A stretch of DNA of 64,000 nt from positions 93,893-157,892 of the forward strand of contig NZ_CANMWS010000012.1 in NCBI RefSeq assembly GCF_947501665.1. Reading direction: 5' to 3'. The position numbers were made by a program, and so were the translations under genes. This document shows, in pieces, positions 37,335 to 47,471 of this stretch; position 1 is the first letter of the stretch, and each line of letters starts with the position of its first letter. The notes beneath the pieces were generated by a model. It saw nothing but the letters and a program-made list of their open reading frames with translations, did not search any database and was not told the origin of the DNA. This stretch comes from an uncultured Shewanella sp. Its GTDB lineage: Bacteria > Pseudomonadota > Gammaproteobacteria > Enterobacterales > Shewanellaceae.

Positions 37335-38504
37335 TTACCCCATGCCCGTTTCACATAAAATAGCATCGGCAATATCCTCTATGGCCAAAACTTTCGTTGC
37401 TAAACCTGCTTTAACCACTGCTTGGGGCATACCATACACCACGCAACTGGCTTCATTTTGTGCCCAAATAGTCGCGCCAGTGCTTTTTAACATACGAGCC
37501 CCTTCTCGCCCATCCGCTCCCATTCCTGTTAATACTACCGCCAAGATTTTATCTGCCATGACTTTCGATGCTGATGCAAAACTAATATCGACACTCGGCT
37601 TATAATTTAACTCTGGTTTTCCAACATGAAGCTTAATGCGGCCAAATGTCCCCCCTCTATCCAGCATCATTTGCATGCCTCCTGGCGCCAAATAAGCACA
37701 ACCTGCACGCAGTATTTCTTCATTTTCAGCCTGTTTAACTGCAATTTTACAAAGACTGTTTAATCGACTCGCAAATGCAGGCGTAAAAGCGGCTGGCATG
37801 TGCTGAATAAGTAAAATAGGATAGGGATAATGAGCGGGAAATTGCGTTAATACCTTTTGTAATGCCACTGGACCGCCTGTGGATGTACCAATCATCACCA
37901 ATTTATAGTTTTTTCCACTGGCCCGTTTCACACATCCTATGTTGGTTGATGCTCTTTTTGACTCAATTTGATGGCTTTTAGCTAAGGGAGGTAACGACGA
38001 GTTACAGGCAAGCTCATTTGATTCAGCCACCTTAGTATTAAGGGAATTTTCTCGCCTCTGTGTCATTAAAGGTCGGCCTAAATGAGCCTGCCCGCTACCC
38101 AATAACCGCCGCCGACCTATAGTTTTAATTTTTTGCTGTAATACCGTTATCGCACTGGTTTTATTCGTCGCAATATCTTCAAAACGTTTCGGTAAAAAAT
38201 CCAGCGCTCCCGCCTCAAGTGCATCTAATGTGGCACTTGCACCGGCATGAGTTAATGATGAAAACATTAAAATAGGAATAGGAGAAGCTGCCATGATGGC
38301 TTTGACGGCACTAATACCGTCCATAATAGGCATTTCAATATCCATGGTGATCACTTGTGGTCGTAAACGCGCAGCCATTTCTATCGCTTCTTGTCCATTG
38401 ACAGCGGTTCCTATGACTTCAAGATCGGCATCTTGATTAATCATCTCACTTACACGGCGACGAAAAAAACTTGAATCATCTACTACCAATACTTTTATGC
38501 CCAT
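37335..38504 (-). CDS. cheB: Chemotaxis response regulator / protein-glutamate methylesterase CheB
   Basis: The 389-residue protein removes methyl groups from chemoreceptors when phosphorylated by CheA. The receiver domain has D9/D10 and phospho-acceptor D55 in ITMDIEMP. A long, poorly conserved linker (about 125-198) follows. The methylesterase domain carries the triad S208 (GTSTGG), H235 (QHMPAAF) and D331 (GADGREG). The linker is longer than in E. coli CheB (349 residues). It follows cheA in the operon. Confidence 0.95.
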   Translation of the reverse strand: MGIKVLVVDDSSFFRRRVSEMINQDADLEVIGTAVNGQEAIEMAARLRPQVITMDIEMPIMDGISAVKAIMAASPIPILMFSSLTHAGASATLDALEAGALDFLPKRFEDIATNKTSAITVLQQKIKTIGRRRLLGSGQAHLGRPLMTQRRENSLNTKVAESNELACNSSLPPLAKSHQIESKRASTNIGCVKRASGKNYKLVMIGTSTGGPVALQKVLTQFPAHYPYPILLIQHMPAAFTPAFASRLNSLCKIAVKQAENEEILRAGCAYLAPGGMQMMLDRGGTFGRIKLHVGKPELNYKPSVDISFASASKVMADKILAVVLTGMGADGREGARMLKSTGATIWAQNEASCVVYGMPQAVVKAGLATKVLAIEDIADAILCETGMG

Positions 38505-38615
38505 TTACATCCCTACACAGCGCTTTTAAACAAATACATCAATCGCTATCAACACGAATAGAACACTTCATGTTAATTAAGATCTGCAAAGACCCCGCTA
38601 TATTAATTTGCCGCA

Positions 38616-40838
38616 TTACCTAACATAATGTTTTAATAGGCCTGGTACATCTAAAATCAACGCAATCCCCCCATCAGAAGTAATTGTCGCCCCCGCCATA
38701 CCAGCTGTGCCATGTAATAAAGCACCAAGGGGTTTAATGACCACTTCCTCTTGACCTATTAAAGCATCCACTACAAAGCCTATCTGCTGGGTTCCTAATT
38801 GGACGACGACGACATGGCCATGTCGAGCTGCATTTTCTGCACTCACATTTTGCCCTGATTGCCGGCTTAACCAATGTTCTAAGTAAAATAACGGTACAGC
38901 TTTATCCCTGACAATCACGGTCAATTGCCCATTCACCATATTGGTTTTATTTAAATCTAAATTGAAAATCTCATTGACACTGGATAAAGGCAAAGCAAAG
39001 ACTTGTGTGGCCACTTCAACCATTAAGGTTGGCATAATTGCTAATGTTAACGGTACTTTAATTTCTAATTGAGTACCTTTACCTTTAAACGAATCAATAT
39101 GCACAGTCCCATTTAACTGAGCAATGCGTGTTTTCACTACATCCATTCCCACGCCACGACCAGAAATATCCGATATTTCAACCTTAGTAGAAAAACCTGG
39201 GGCAAAAATTAAATTATATGCATCTTGATCAGACATTCTCGATGCCGTATCAATATCGATAACACCTCGAGTGACTGCGATTTTTTTCAATTTATCAGGA
39301 TCCATTCCTGCACCATCATCTTCTATTTTTAATAAAATATGATCGCCTTCTTGGCTTGCTGACAAAGTAATTTTTCCAGTACGACTTTTTCCGCTAGCGG
39401 CCCGTACATCCGGCATTTCAATACCATGATCCACCGAATTACGTACTAAGTGCACTAAAGGATCGGCTAAAGCCTCTACAAGATTTTTATCTAAATCAGT
39501 GTCTTCCCCGATCATCAGCAATTCAATATCTTTATTTAAACTCCGTGCTAAATCTCTCACCACGCGAGGAAATCGACCAAACACCTTCTTAATCGGTTGC
39601 ATGCGCGTTTTCATCACCGCACCTTGCAGATCGGCTGTTACCAAATCGAGATTGGCCAAAGCCTTGGACATATCCTCGTCATCACGCGCCACCCCTAAAC
39701 TCAATAAACGATTTCTCACCAAGACAAGTTCACCCACCATATTCATGATCTGATCTAAACGAGCAGTATCTACTCGAACAGTGGTTTCTGTTTGCGTCGT
39801 ATTGGTTTTTGAAGTGGCTTTAACCGCTGATATAGACTGCGCGACTTTGTGTGAGGTGTTATCTTTTCCTTCAGAAATAGAAGACTCTATCACCCCACCT
39901 TGTTGAACAGTGAGTGAGGCATCACCTTTAGGCCCTTTCCCTGCACCGTGTAATTCATCAAGTAAGCTTTCAAATTCATCATCAGTAATATCATCTGAGA
40001 GCGTTGTATTATCAACATCAACCTCAGGAACAACGACTGCAGGTTCAACGGTGGTCGACTTAAATTGTCCATCACCATGTAGCTCATCTAACAATGCTTC
40101 AAATTCATCATCGGTAATATCTTCATTTGATTTGCTCGCGCCCAATAACTCTTGAGCAGACTCTTGAATTAATTCGGCGTCGATGACTGCCGCAGGGGTT
40201 AGATGTGAACTTGCCTCTTCTTGGGAGTTTAGATCGGATGATGGGCCATTACCATCACCATGTAAGGCATCTAATAATGCGTCAAACTCAGCTTGATTGA
40301 TGTCATCGATACTGCCATGATTTTCAAGTTCTAAACTTAGACCTTGCTCTGTATTTCTAAGGCCTCCAACGCTATCTGCCGTAGATATCCCTTCTTTTTT
40401 CGTGATAATTTGAGTTGTCACATTACCATTCTCAATCGAGTCTTGATGCTCTGTGCTACTGAGTCGTTTTAGTTGAGATAATAAATAAGGATCGGCTGGA
40501 ATTTGTTCATATCCGGCTTGAGTTTGAGCAAACATTGCATTAATCGCATCAATGGCTTGCAAAATAGTATCCATCAGATCTGCAGACACTTGTCTTTGCC
40601 CTGTACGCAGCAAGTCAAAAGTATTTTCGGCTTCATGACAGACATCAACCATTGGGCCTAAACTTAAAAAACCCGCCCCACCTTTTACAGTATGGAAACC
40701 TCTAAAAATGGCATTGAGTAAATCGGTATCGTCGGGATCATTTTCAAGTGCAACCAATTGCTCTTGTAACAACTCGATAATTTCGCCTGCCTCGATTAAA
40801 AAATCTTGCAGTATCTCTTCATCAACATCAAAGGACAT
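38616..40838 (-). CDS. cheA: Chemotaxis histidine kinase CheA with triplicated linker motif
   Basis: The 740-residue kinase phosphorylates CheY and CheB. Layout: HPt domain (5-105) with H49 in GFHTVKGGAG; a long acidic linker (about 125-350); P3 dimerisation domain (from about 352, LDQIMNMVGELV); P4 ATPase with N-box HLVRNSVDHG (463-472), DDGAGMD (507-513) and GRGVGMD (560-566); CheW-like P5 (about 605-735). No P2 CheY-binding domain is apparent. The linker instead holds three copies of a motif DI(N/T)xxEFxxLLDxLHGxG at residues 179-196, 240-257 and 283-300. All catalytic motifs are intact. Confidence 0.95.
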   Translation of the reverse strand: MSFDVDEEILQDFLIEAGEIIELLQEQLVALENDPDDTDLLNAIFRGFHTVKGGAGFLSLGPMVDVCHEAENTFDLLRTGQRQVSADLMDTILQAIDAINAMFAQTQAGYEQIPADPYLLSQLKRLSSTEHQDSIENGNVTTQIITKKEGISTADSVGGLRNTEQGLSLELENHGSIDDINQAEFDALLDALHGDGNGPSSDLNSQEEASSHLTPAAVIDAELIQESAQELLGASKSNEDITDDEFEALLDELHGDGQFKSTTVEPAVVVPEVDVDNTTLSDDITDDEFESLLDELHGAGKGPKGDASLTVQQGGVIESSISEGKDNTSHKVAQSISAVKATSKTNTTQTETTVRVDTARLDQIMNMVGELVLVRNRLLSLGVARDDEDMSKALANLDLVTADLQGAVMKTRMQPIKKVFGRFPRVVRDLARSLNKDIELLMIGEDTDLDKNLVEALADPLVHLVRNSVDHGIEMPDVRAASGKSRTGKITLSASQEGDHILLKIEDDGAGMDPDKLKKIAVTRGVIDIDTASRMSDQDAYNLIFAPGFSTKVEISDISGRGVGMDVVKTRIAQLNGTVHIDSFKGKGTQLEIKVPLTLAIMPTLMVEVATQVFALPLSSVNEIFNLDLNKTNMVNGQLTVIVRDKAVPLFYLEHWLSRQSGQNVSAENAARHGHVVVVQLGTQQIGFVVDALIGQEEVVIKPLGALLHGTAGMAGATITSDGGIALILDVPGLLKHYVR
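39939..40307 (-). repeat. Three in-frame repeats of a FliM-like docking motif in cheA
   Basis: Copies lie at 40251-40307, 40068-40124 and 39939-39995. They encode INQAEFDALLDALHGDG, ITDDEFEALLDELHGDG and ITDDEFESLLDELHGAG. The second and third differ at only two positions. They resemble the FliM N-terminal CheY-docking peptide (core SQAEIDALL) and the CheZ tail in this window (DQDEVDDLLSSLGF). Confidence 0.9.
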
Positions 40839-40982
40839 CCTTTCGACCTCTCCCTTAGAAACCTATAGCAAACATTATATTGCTTATATTTTTATCAACA
40901 CCTAAACCCACTAATAAGGCTAATATCTCTAATCGTATTAGAAATACAGCATTATTAGGAGCTCAAAACCAACGAGCATAAA

Positions 40983-41720
40983 CTAGAAACCTAAGCTGGA
41001 TAATAAATCATCCACTTCATCTTGATCTGTCACGACATCTTCGCGACTTTGCGCATTTATGATGGGGCCTTCGGCTGCCACTTTCTTATCATCATGACCC
41101 AATTGGTTATTAATAGGCGCATCACAAAAAACGGTCAATAATGACACTAAGCTGGATTCGACTTCTTTCACTAACTCAATCACACGCCGGATCATTTGCC
41201 CCGTTAGATCTTGGAAATCTTGTGCTAATAGGATCTCATTTAATAATGACTTCAATTGCTGAGAATCCATCTCACTGCCATCAATAAAACCTTGTATTTC
41301 ATGACATAACGTTTTGAAATCTCGAAGTTCTATCTCTCGACACATCAATTTATCCCACGAAGGACGAATAGAGGCAATATTTCGACTTAATGTATCCGCC
41401 AGCGGTAAACACCCTTCTACCGCATCCATGGTTTTATTGGCTGCTTGCTCTGTCATATCAATGACATAATTTAAGCGTTCTTTTGCATCGGGAATATCCG
41501 TATTAGCCAATTCTATTAAACGTTCATCAACTTGAAAATCCACAATTGCATCATGAAGTTGGCGTGTTAATCGACCCACTTCATCAAAAAGATCTTTTTG
41601 CAACGGGCTAGCAATCAATTTTATCAGCTCATCAGCACTCGCTTGATCGCCAGCAGAAAGGTATTCCACTAATTGTTCAGCTTGTTTTAAATTGATGAGC
41701 GGTAAGGTTTGTGCTTCCAT
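40983..41720 (-). CDS. cheZ: CheY-P phosphatase CheZ
   Basis: The 245-residue helical phosphatase inactivates phosphorylated CheY. The catalytic segment AQDFQDLTGQMIRR includes the Asp-x3-Gln pair equivalent to D143 and Q147 of E. coli. The C-terminal peptide DQDEVDDLLSSLGF is the conserved CheY-docking tail. It lies 12 bases after cheY. It is somewhat longer than E. coli CheZ (214), mostly in the linker before the tail. Confidence 0.95.
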   Translation of the reverse strand: MEAQTLPLINLKQAEQLVEYLSAGDQASADELIKLIASPLQKDLFDEVGRLTRQLHDAIVDFQVDERLIELANTDIPDAKERLNYVIDMTEQAANKTMDAVEGCLPLADTLSRNIASIRPSWDKLMCREIELRDFKTLCHEIQGFIDGSEMDSQQLKSLLNEILLAQDFQDLTGQMIRRVIELVKEVESSLVSLLTVFCDAPINNQLGHDDKKVAAEGPIINAQSREDVVTDQDEVDDLLSSLGF

Positions 41721-41731
41721 ATGCCCCTACT

Positions 41732-42115
41732 TTAGGCTAATCGTTCGAAAATTTTATCGAGCTTTTCTTTTAGTGTTGCAGCAGTAAAAGGCTTTACGAC
41801 GTAACCATTAACCCCCGCCTGAGCCGCAGCAATAATTTGCTCACGTTTCGCTTCAGCAGTCACCATGAGAACAGGCAAATGCTTTAAACTGTCGTCGGCA
41901 CGAATCGCCTTTAATAAATCAATACCTTGCATTCCCGGCATATTCCAGTCGGTCACGACAAAGTCAAAATCGCCTCTTTGTAGCATAGGCAGCGCTGTTG
42001 AACCGTCATCGGCTTCTTGGGTATTATTAAAGCCTAAGTCTCTCAACAAGTTCTTAATGATACGTCTCATTGTTGAAAAATCATCAACAACCAGAATCTT
42101 CATATTCTTGTCCAA
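41732..42115 (-). CDS. cheY: Chemotaxis response regulator CheY
   Basis: The 127-residue single-domain regulator binds FliM/FliN when phosphorylated and changes flagellar rotation. Key residues are D11-D12, phospho-acceptor D56 in [11 protein letters not shown]86, Y105 and K108 in VVKPF, all conserved with E. coli CheY. It is preceded by fliA and followed by cheZ in the operon. Confidence 0.97.
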   Translation of the reverse strand: MDKNMKILVVDDFSTMRRIIKNLLRDLGFNNTQEADDGSTALPMLQRGDFDFVVTDWNMPGMQGIDLLKAIRADDSLKHLPVLMVTAEAKREQIIAAAQAGVNGYVVKPFTAATLKEKLDKIFERLA

Positions 42116-42154
42116 GGTATCCTCCGCGGATTTATTCTTTACTTATTAAAATTA

Positions 42155-42883
42155 TTATGTATTTGTCCAGTGCTTAAGCTTGCCTTTTAATCTCAGCATT
42201 GCCTGACTGTGTATCTGGCTCACTCGCGACTCACTGACATCGAGAATGGCACCAATTTCTTTCAAATTTAACGCTTCGTCATAATATAATGACAGTACTA
42301 AGGCGTCTTTTTCAGGTAATTGTTTAATCCCCTCGACTAAAGCACTATGAAACTGCACATTCGCTAAGGATTCAAAAGTATCATCCCCTTGACACTCATC
42401 CGCATCAAGCACATCAAGCGACACTCCCAAATCTTCAATTCCAACCACCTTTCCCACAGAAATATCATTTAAAATTCGATGATAATCAACTAGTGACAGT
42501 TCAAGACGGTCGGCAATTTCTTGATCCCGGGCATCTCGTCCCAATACTTGCTCCAATTCATCAATCACTTGCGCTACACGGCGTTGATTGCGATGAACTG
42601 AGCGCGGTACCCAATCGCCCCGCCTCATTTCATCGAGCATTGAACCTCGAATGCGGATCCCTGCAAAGGTTTCAAATTTAGCCCCTTTACTGCCATCAAA
42701 ATTCGCTGACGCTTCCAATAATCCCATCATGCCAGCTTGCAATAAATCATCCAATTGCACCGATGCGGGTAAACGCGCCAGTAGATGATGCGCAATTTTT
42801 TTAACCAACGGGGCATACTGTTCTACGATAGTGCTTCTATTATCAAAACGAGTATACGCTGCGGCTTTATTCACCTTCATCAT
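42155..42883 (-). CDS. fliA: Flagellar sigma factor FliA (sigma 28)
   Basis: The 242-residue sigma factor directs late flagellar and chemotaxis promoters. LVKKIAHHLLARLPASVQLDDLLQ is region 2 with the -10 recognition part following (GAKFETFAGIRIRGSMLDEMRRGDWVPRS). Region 4 is LPEKDALVLSLYYDEALNLKEIGAILDVSESRVSQIH. It overlaps the flhG stop by 17 bases. Length is typical. Confidence 0.96.
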   Translation of the reverse strand: MMKVNKAAAYTRFDNRSTIVEQYAPLVKKIAHHLLARLPASVQLDDLLQAGMMGLLEASANFDGSKGAKFETFAGIRIRGSMLDEMRRGDWVPRSVHRNQRRVAQVIDELEQVLGRDARDQEIADRLELSLVDYHRILNDISVGKVVGIEDLGVSLDVLDADECQGDDTFESLANVQFHSALVEGIKQLPEKDALVLSLYYDEALNLKEIGAILDVSESRVSQIHSQAMLRLKGKLKHWTNT

Positions 42884-43745
42884 CCTTATAAATAGGGCGT
42901 TGAACTAAACGCTCAACAAAAAACTCAAGATGCCCACCTGGCTGTTGAGGAATAGGCCAACTGATCATTTTATTGGCCAATCCATGATAAGCAATAGAAG
43001 CGGGTGACTTAGGAAAAGCCTCAACAATCAATTTTTGTTTACGAACTGACTTACGTAAATTCTCATCAAAAGGCACTGTCGCCACTAGCTCTAATGCCAC
43101 ATCCAGAAAACGATCGGTAACCTTACTCAATTTTGCAAATAATTCCATCCCTTCTCGTAAACTACGCACCATATTCGCAACAATCTTAAAGCGAAAAACG
43201 CCGTGCTCTCGGCTTAAAATCTTAATGAGGGCATAGGCATCGGTAATAGAGGTGGGTTCGTCACACACGACAATAACAACATCTTGGGAGGCCCTTGAAA
43301 AACTCAGCACCATATCCGATATGCCAGCAGCAGTATCGACAATCAACATATCAAATTGCGTTCGCATCTCGCTAAATGCACGAATAAGTCCCGCATGCTG
43401 CGATGGACTCAACTCCACCATCGATTGTGTTCCTGATGTAGCAGGAATAATTCCCACCCCTTTAGGTCCTCGTAAAATAATGTCATCAAGCTCAGCTTCA
43501 CCCGATAACACATGCGATAAGTTCAAATCTGAACGTAGCCCCAACATGACATCGACATTAGCCAGCCCCAAATCGGCATCAAGTACTAATACACGTTTAC
43601 CTTTTTCAGCTAACGCCACTGCAGTATTAATAGAGACACTGGTTTTGCCTACGCCACCTTTACCGCCTGAAACAGCGATGACTTTCACTTTGTCACTCGT
43701 TTGTTGATTCATCATACGTAAACCGCTTGCTTGATCCGGACTCAT
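42867..43745 (-). CDS. flhG: MinD-like ATPase FlhG (FleN), flagellar number regulator
   Basis: This ParA/MinD-type ATPase works with FlhF to limit the number of polar flagella. The deviant Walker A is SGGKGGVGKTSVS, with VLVLDADLGLANVDVMLGL and LIVDTAAGISDMVLSFSRA (Walker B). The frame opens at 43763, inside flhF. The ATG at 43745 (SPDQASGLRMMNQ) matches homologues better and gives 292 residues. The stop overlaps the fliA start by 17 bases. Confidence 0.94.
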   Translation of the reverse strand: MSPDQASGLRMMNQQTSDKVKVIAVSGGKGGVGKTSVSINTAVALAEKGKRVLVLDADLGLANVDVMLGLRSDLNLSHVLSGEAELDDIILRGPKGVGIIPATSGTQSMVELSPSQHAGLIRAFSEMRTQFDMLIVDTAAGISDMVLSFSRASQDVVIVVCDEPTSITDAYALIKILSREHGVFRFKIVANMVRSLREGMELFAKLSKVTDRFLDVALELVATVPFDENLRKSVRKQKLIVEAFPKSPASIAYHGLANKMISWPIPQQPGGHLEFFVERLVQRPIYKDDEGE

Positions 43746-43749
43746 GGCT

Positions 43750-45360
43750 TCACTCAACTGCATCGATCAGATCATCTGATCCTTGACTATTTTGTATGGG
43801 TTCTACAGTTTCTAATACCGATAATGCGCTATTGGCTAACGCTAAGGTATCAGCAACCTGCATATCTTCAGGCACTCTCTGGCCATCAGTCACGTAACTG
43901 AGTGGCAGCCCACTTTGTATTAACACGCTTAATGCAGGTGCTAATGATGTTGATTCATCGAGCTTAGTCAGTACGACCCCCGATAAGACAATACGCGCAA
44001 ACTGCGCCACTGCCTCCTCTAATACTTTACGTTGTCCCGTCGCGGCCATCACCAAATAATTACGAATAGGTAAACGACTATTGGCGGTCAAATTATCTAA
44101 CTGCTGAAATAGGCGTAGATCCCTTTGGCCCATCCCTGCAGTATCAATCAAAATCAACTTCCGATTTCTAAATTGATATAATACTTGTTCTAACTCATTA
44201 ATATCATGAACTTGCCTAACAGGACAGCCCATAATTTTACCGTAAGTCGCTAATTGCTCAAAGGCACCGATACGATAATGATCTGTCGTAATAAGTCCCA
44301 CATGTTCGCTACCATGATAAGAAGCATACCGAGCTGCTAACTTCGCAATCGTTGTGGTTTTCCCCACTCCAGTGGGACCAACAAAAGCGACAACACCTCC
44401 TTTTTTAACTATATCATCTCCTTGATTATCAAGTAAATTAGCTAGGCTTTGAGGTAGTGTTTTCACGAGTTCTGCTGGAGAATACTGTTCACTCAAGCCA
44501 GACAATTTCTTTGCAACGAGAGGAGAAAATTCAGCCTGTAATAGTGTACTTTCAAGCATGGCACCTACAGGGTCGATTCTTTTTTTCTCATCGTTCATTA
44601 AGCTACTGACTTGATCTGTCAATAAACTTCTAATTGATACTAATTCTCGTTTTAATTCAGCAAGTTCTTCATCCTGAGAGACACTTATTTTATTCTTTAA
44701 TGGCGACTTAGGCGTAAAAACCGCTTTTTGCTGCTGATGAACATGACGCTGCTCTTCAAGGCTCTGAGCCCACTTAGGCATAACAGAGCTATCGGCCTGT
44801 TCAGCAAAACCTTGATGCCTATTTTCTTTCCCCACTCCCTTTTGCTGTCTTTCTAATAACGCCTGTAAGGAATCAGCAACGGGCTTTTGCTCAATCACTT
44901 CCTCTTGAGACTTGGACATATTTTGGCTAAAAGAACGCGATTGAGTGACTCGGCTTAATGCCTTTTTAAGCCCTTTTTTTTGCTCAGCTTGAGTCGATAA
45001 ATACTGTTGACTTCCATTAAGGGCTTCATCCACTTTGCTTTCAAACAGTGGTGATTTACCGGTACTCGATTGTCTGCCCAGTGAGACCTTCTCATCAGAA
45101 AGAGTGCCAAGTCCTTGAAAGTAACTTTTACTGTCTTTCGTTCGTGTTTTTATAGGCGTTACAGCATCAGTTCGACTTTCATTAACGCGAGAAGAATTAA
45201 CTTCTCCCGTTTTAGCGCCATCAAAATCTACCGCAGCAACAATTTCAATCCCACCTGTCACTTTCTTATTTGACATGATGACCGCATCAACCCCTAAGGT
45301 TTCTTTCACCTGAGCTAATGCCGAGCGCATATCCTTAGCCAAAAACCGTTTAATCTTCAA
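43750..45360 (-). CDS. flhF: Flagellar SRP-like GTPase FlhF
   Basis: The 536-residue SIMIBI GTPase sets the polar site of flagellar assembly. The N-terminal B domain starts MKIKRFLAKDMRSALAQVKE. A long, basic and glutamine-rich linker (about 55-230) follows. The NG domain has P-loop VGPTGVGKTTT (327-337), LITTDHYRIGAFEQL and DTAGMGQRD (406-414). It lies 11 bases from flhA and leads into flhG. The linker is longer than in many homologues, which accounts for the size. Confidence 0.95.
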   Translation of the reverse strand: MKIKRFLAKDMRSALAQVKETLGVDAVIMSNKKVTGGIEIVAAVDFDGAKTGEVNSSRVNESRTDAVTPIKTRTKDSKSYFQGLGTLSDEKVSLGRQSSTGKSPLFESKVDEALNGSQQYLSTQAEQKKGLKKALSRVTQSRSFSQNMSKSQEEVIEQKPVADSLQALLERQQKGVGKENRHQGFAEQADSSVMPKWAQSLEEQRHVHQQQKAVFTPKSPLKNKISVSQDEELAELKRELVSIRSLLTDQVSSLMNDEKKRIDPVGAMLESTLLQAEFSPLVAKKLSGLSEQYSPAELVKTLPQSLANLLDNQGDDIVKKGGVVAFVGPTGVGKTTTIAKLAARYASYHGSEHVGLITTDHYRIGAFEQLATYGKIMGCPVRQVHDINELEQVLYQFRNRKLILIDTAGMGQRDLRLFQQLDNLTANSRLPIRNYLVMAATGQRKVLEEAVAQFARIVLSGVVLTKLDESTSLAPALSVLIQSGLPLSYVTDGQRVPEDMQVADTLALANSALSVLETVEPIQNSQGSDDLIDAVE

Positions 45361-45371
45361 AGATCACACCT

Positions 45372-47471
45372 CTACTTGCCCACTGCCGATACGATTCTGA
45401 TCTGCTTTTCATCGGGCACTTCTTGATAAGAAATCACTCGTAAACTTGGAATTGTATACTTCACAAATCGCGATAAAGTAGAGCGCAACATCCCGGAAGT
45501 CAGTAAAATAGCGGGTTGTCCAACCATTTCTTGTTTTTCTGAGGCGTCCACTAATGACTTTTGCATACGTTCTGCCAAGCTAGGTTCGATATTTGGCCCA
45601 TCCCCCCCTCCAGCTTGCATGGACTGATGCAACATTTGTTCCAACTCTGGCGCCAATGTTATGACGGGTATTTCAAGTTCTGGTCCACTGATCTCTTGAA
45701 TTATCATTCTCTTTAAAGCAATACGAACAGCCGCCGTCAACACCTCTGTGTCACCACTTTTAGGCCCGTATTCTAATAACGTTTGAACAATGGTTTTCAT
45801 ATCACGAATCGACACGCCTTCATTAAGCAAATTTTGCATTACTTTCACAACAATGCCTAACGGCATTACATCAGGAATAAAGCCATCAACCAATTTAGGG
45901 GAGACTTCTTTTAGCATGTCCATGAGCTGCTGTACTTCCTCATATCCCAGCAATTTTGACGCATTATTGGATAACAATTGACTTAAATGTGTTGCTACAA
46001 CGGTGGCAGCATCAACAACGGTATAGCCTAAGGTTTGTGCATGTTCTCGTATACTCGGATCGATCCAAACCGCCTCTAAATTAAATGCAGGATCCCGAGT
46101 AACAACCCCCTCTAATTGCCCAAAAACTTGACCTGGATTAATCGCTAACTCACAATCATGGCGTATTTCAGCTTCTCCAGAACTCACCCCCATCAAGGAA
46201 ATACGATAGCTATTAGGCGCTAAATCTAAATTATCGCGAATATGTACAGCTGGCACGAGAAAGCCCAATTCTTGGGAGAGCTTTTTCCGCACGCCTTTAA
46301 TCCTATTCAGTAATTCTCCCCCTTGTGTTTTATCAACCAGAGGAATTAAGCGATAACCCACTTCAAGTCCTATGGTATCCACATGCTGAACATCATCCCA
46401 ACTCAGCTCTTTAGGTTCATTGCTGATTTTTTCTGTATTATCAGTGCCCAATAATGCCAGTGACTTATCTTGTTCCACTTTCTTTTTACGCTGTAAAAAA
46501 TAAGCCGCAGCAAAAATACACAAGCTTAAACTAATAAACACAAAATGTGGCATGCCCGGCACAATACCCATAATGAACATAACCCCTGCAGCAATCAGTA
46601 ATGATTTGGGATTATCGAACATTTGGCTTATCACCATTTGCCCCATATCGCCGGATTCATTTTGTCGTGTCACCATCAGTGCAGCTGCAATAGACAGTAA
46701 CAGCCCTGGAATTTGTGCAACCAACCCATCACCAATCGTCAGCAAAGTGTATATTTCAACAGCAGAAGAAAAACTCAAACCATGTTGAGCCATGCCAATA
46801 ATAAACCCGCCTAATATATTGATCGCTAAAATTAAAATCCCAGCAATCGCATCACCTTTAACAAATTTAGACGCCCCATCCATGGCACCATAAAAATCGG
46901 CTTCTTTTGTCACTTCAGCTCGGCGTAAACGCGCCTGATCTTGGTTTAATGTTCCGGCGTTCAGATCCGCATCAATTGCCATTTGCTTACCAGGCATTGC
47001 ATCAAGTGTAAAGCGAGCACTTACCTCTGAGATCCTACCCGCACCTTTAGTCACAACGGCAAAATTGATAATAATCAAAATCAGGAAAACGACTAGGCCC
47101 ACAGCGTAGTTTCCACCAATGACCACAGATCCAAAGGCTTCAATAACTTTACCCGCAGCATCTCCGCCATTGTGTCCTTCAAGCAAGACCACTCGTGTTG
47201 AAGCTACATTGAGTGCTAAGCGTAATAAGGTTGCAACCAATAATACCGTGGGAAATGCCGCAAAATCTAATGGACGATTAGCATATATGGCCACCAGCAA
47301 TACCATAAGAGCAAGCCCAATATTAAAAGAAAATAATATATCCAATAAAAAAGGGGGCATGGGTAACACTATCATCGCCAGTGCAGCTAACACCAAAAGT
47401 GGCGTGCCAATACCTTTAAAATGCACAGGCTTTAACTGCTTTAATTGCTCTAAGTTGGCTTTTACACCCAT
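45372..47471 (-). CDS. flhA: Flagellar type III export protein FlhA
   Basis: The 699-residue integral protein forms the export gate ring. About eight membrane helices occupy residues 1-320, with the conserved FHIPEP-family cytoplasmic loop FTLDAMPGKQMAIDADLNAG. The C-terminal cytoplasmic domain (FlhA-C) binds substrate-chaperone complexes. The frame extends to a TTG at 47525. The ATG at 47471 (MGVKANLEQLKQLKPVHFKG) matches the usual length and start. flhB, normally just upstream, is absent here. Confidence 0.95.
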   Translation of the reverse strand: MGVKANLEQLKQLKPVHFKGIGTPLLVLAALAMIVLPMPPFLLDILFSFNIGLALMVLLVAIYANRPLDFAAFPTVLLVATLLRLALNVASTRVVLLEGHNGGDAAGKVIEAFGSVVIGGNYAVGLVVFLILIIINFAVVTKGAGRISEVSARFTLDAMPGKQMAIDADLNAGTLNQDQARLRRAEVTKEADFYGAMDGASKFVKGDAIAGILILAINILGGFIIGMAQHGLSFSSAVEIYTLLTIGDGLVAQIPGLLLSIAAALMVTRQNESGDMGQMVISQMFDNPKSLLIAAGVMFIMGIVPGMPHFVFISLSLCIFAAAYFLQRKKKVEQDKSLALLGTDNTEKISNEPKELSWDDVQHVDTIGLEVGYRLIPLVDKTQGGELLNRIKGVRKKLSQELGFLVPAVHIRDNLDLAPNSYRISLMGVSSGEAEIRHDCELAINPGQVFGQLEGVVTRDPAFNLEAVWIDPSIREHAQTLGYTVVDAATVVATHLSQLLSNNASKLLGYEEVQQLMDMLKEVSPKLVDGFIPDVMPLGIVVKVMQNLLNEGVSIRDMKTIVQTLLEYGPKSGDTEVLTAAVRIALKRMIIQEISGPELEIPVITLAPELEQMLHQSMQAGGGDGPNIEPSLAERMQKSLVDASEKQEMVGQPAILLTSGMLRSTLSRFVKYTIPSLRVISYQEVPDEKQIRIVSAVGK

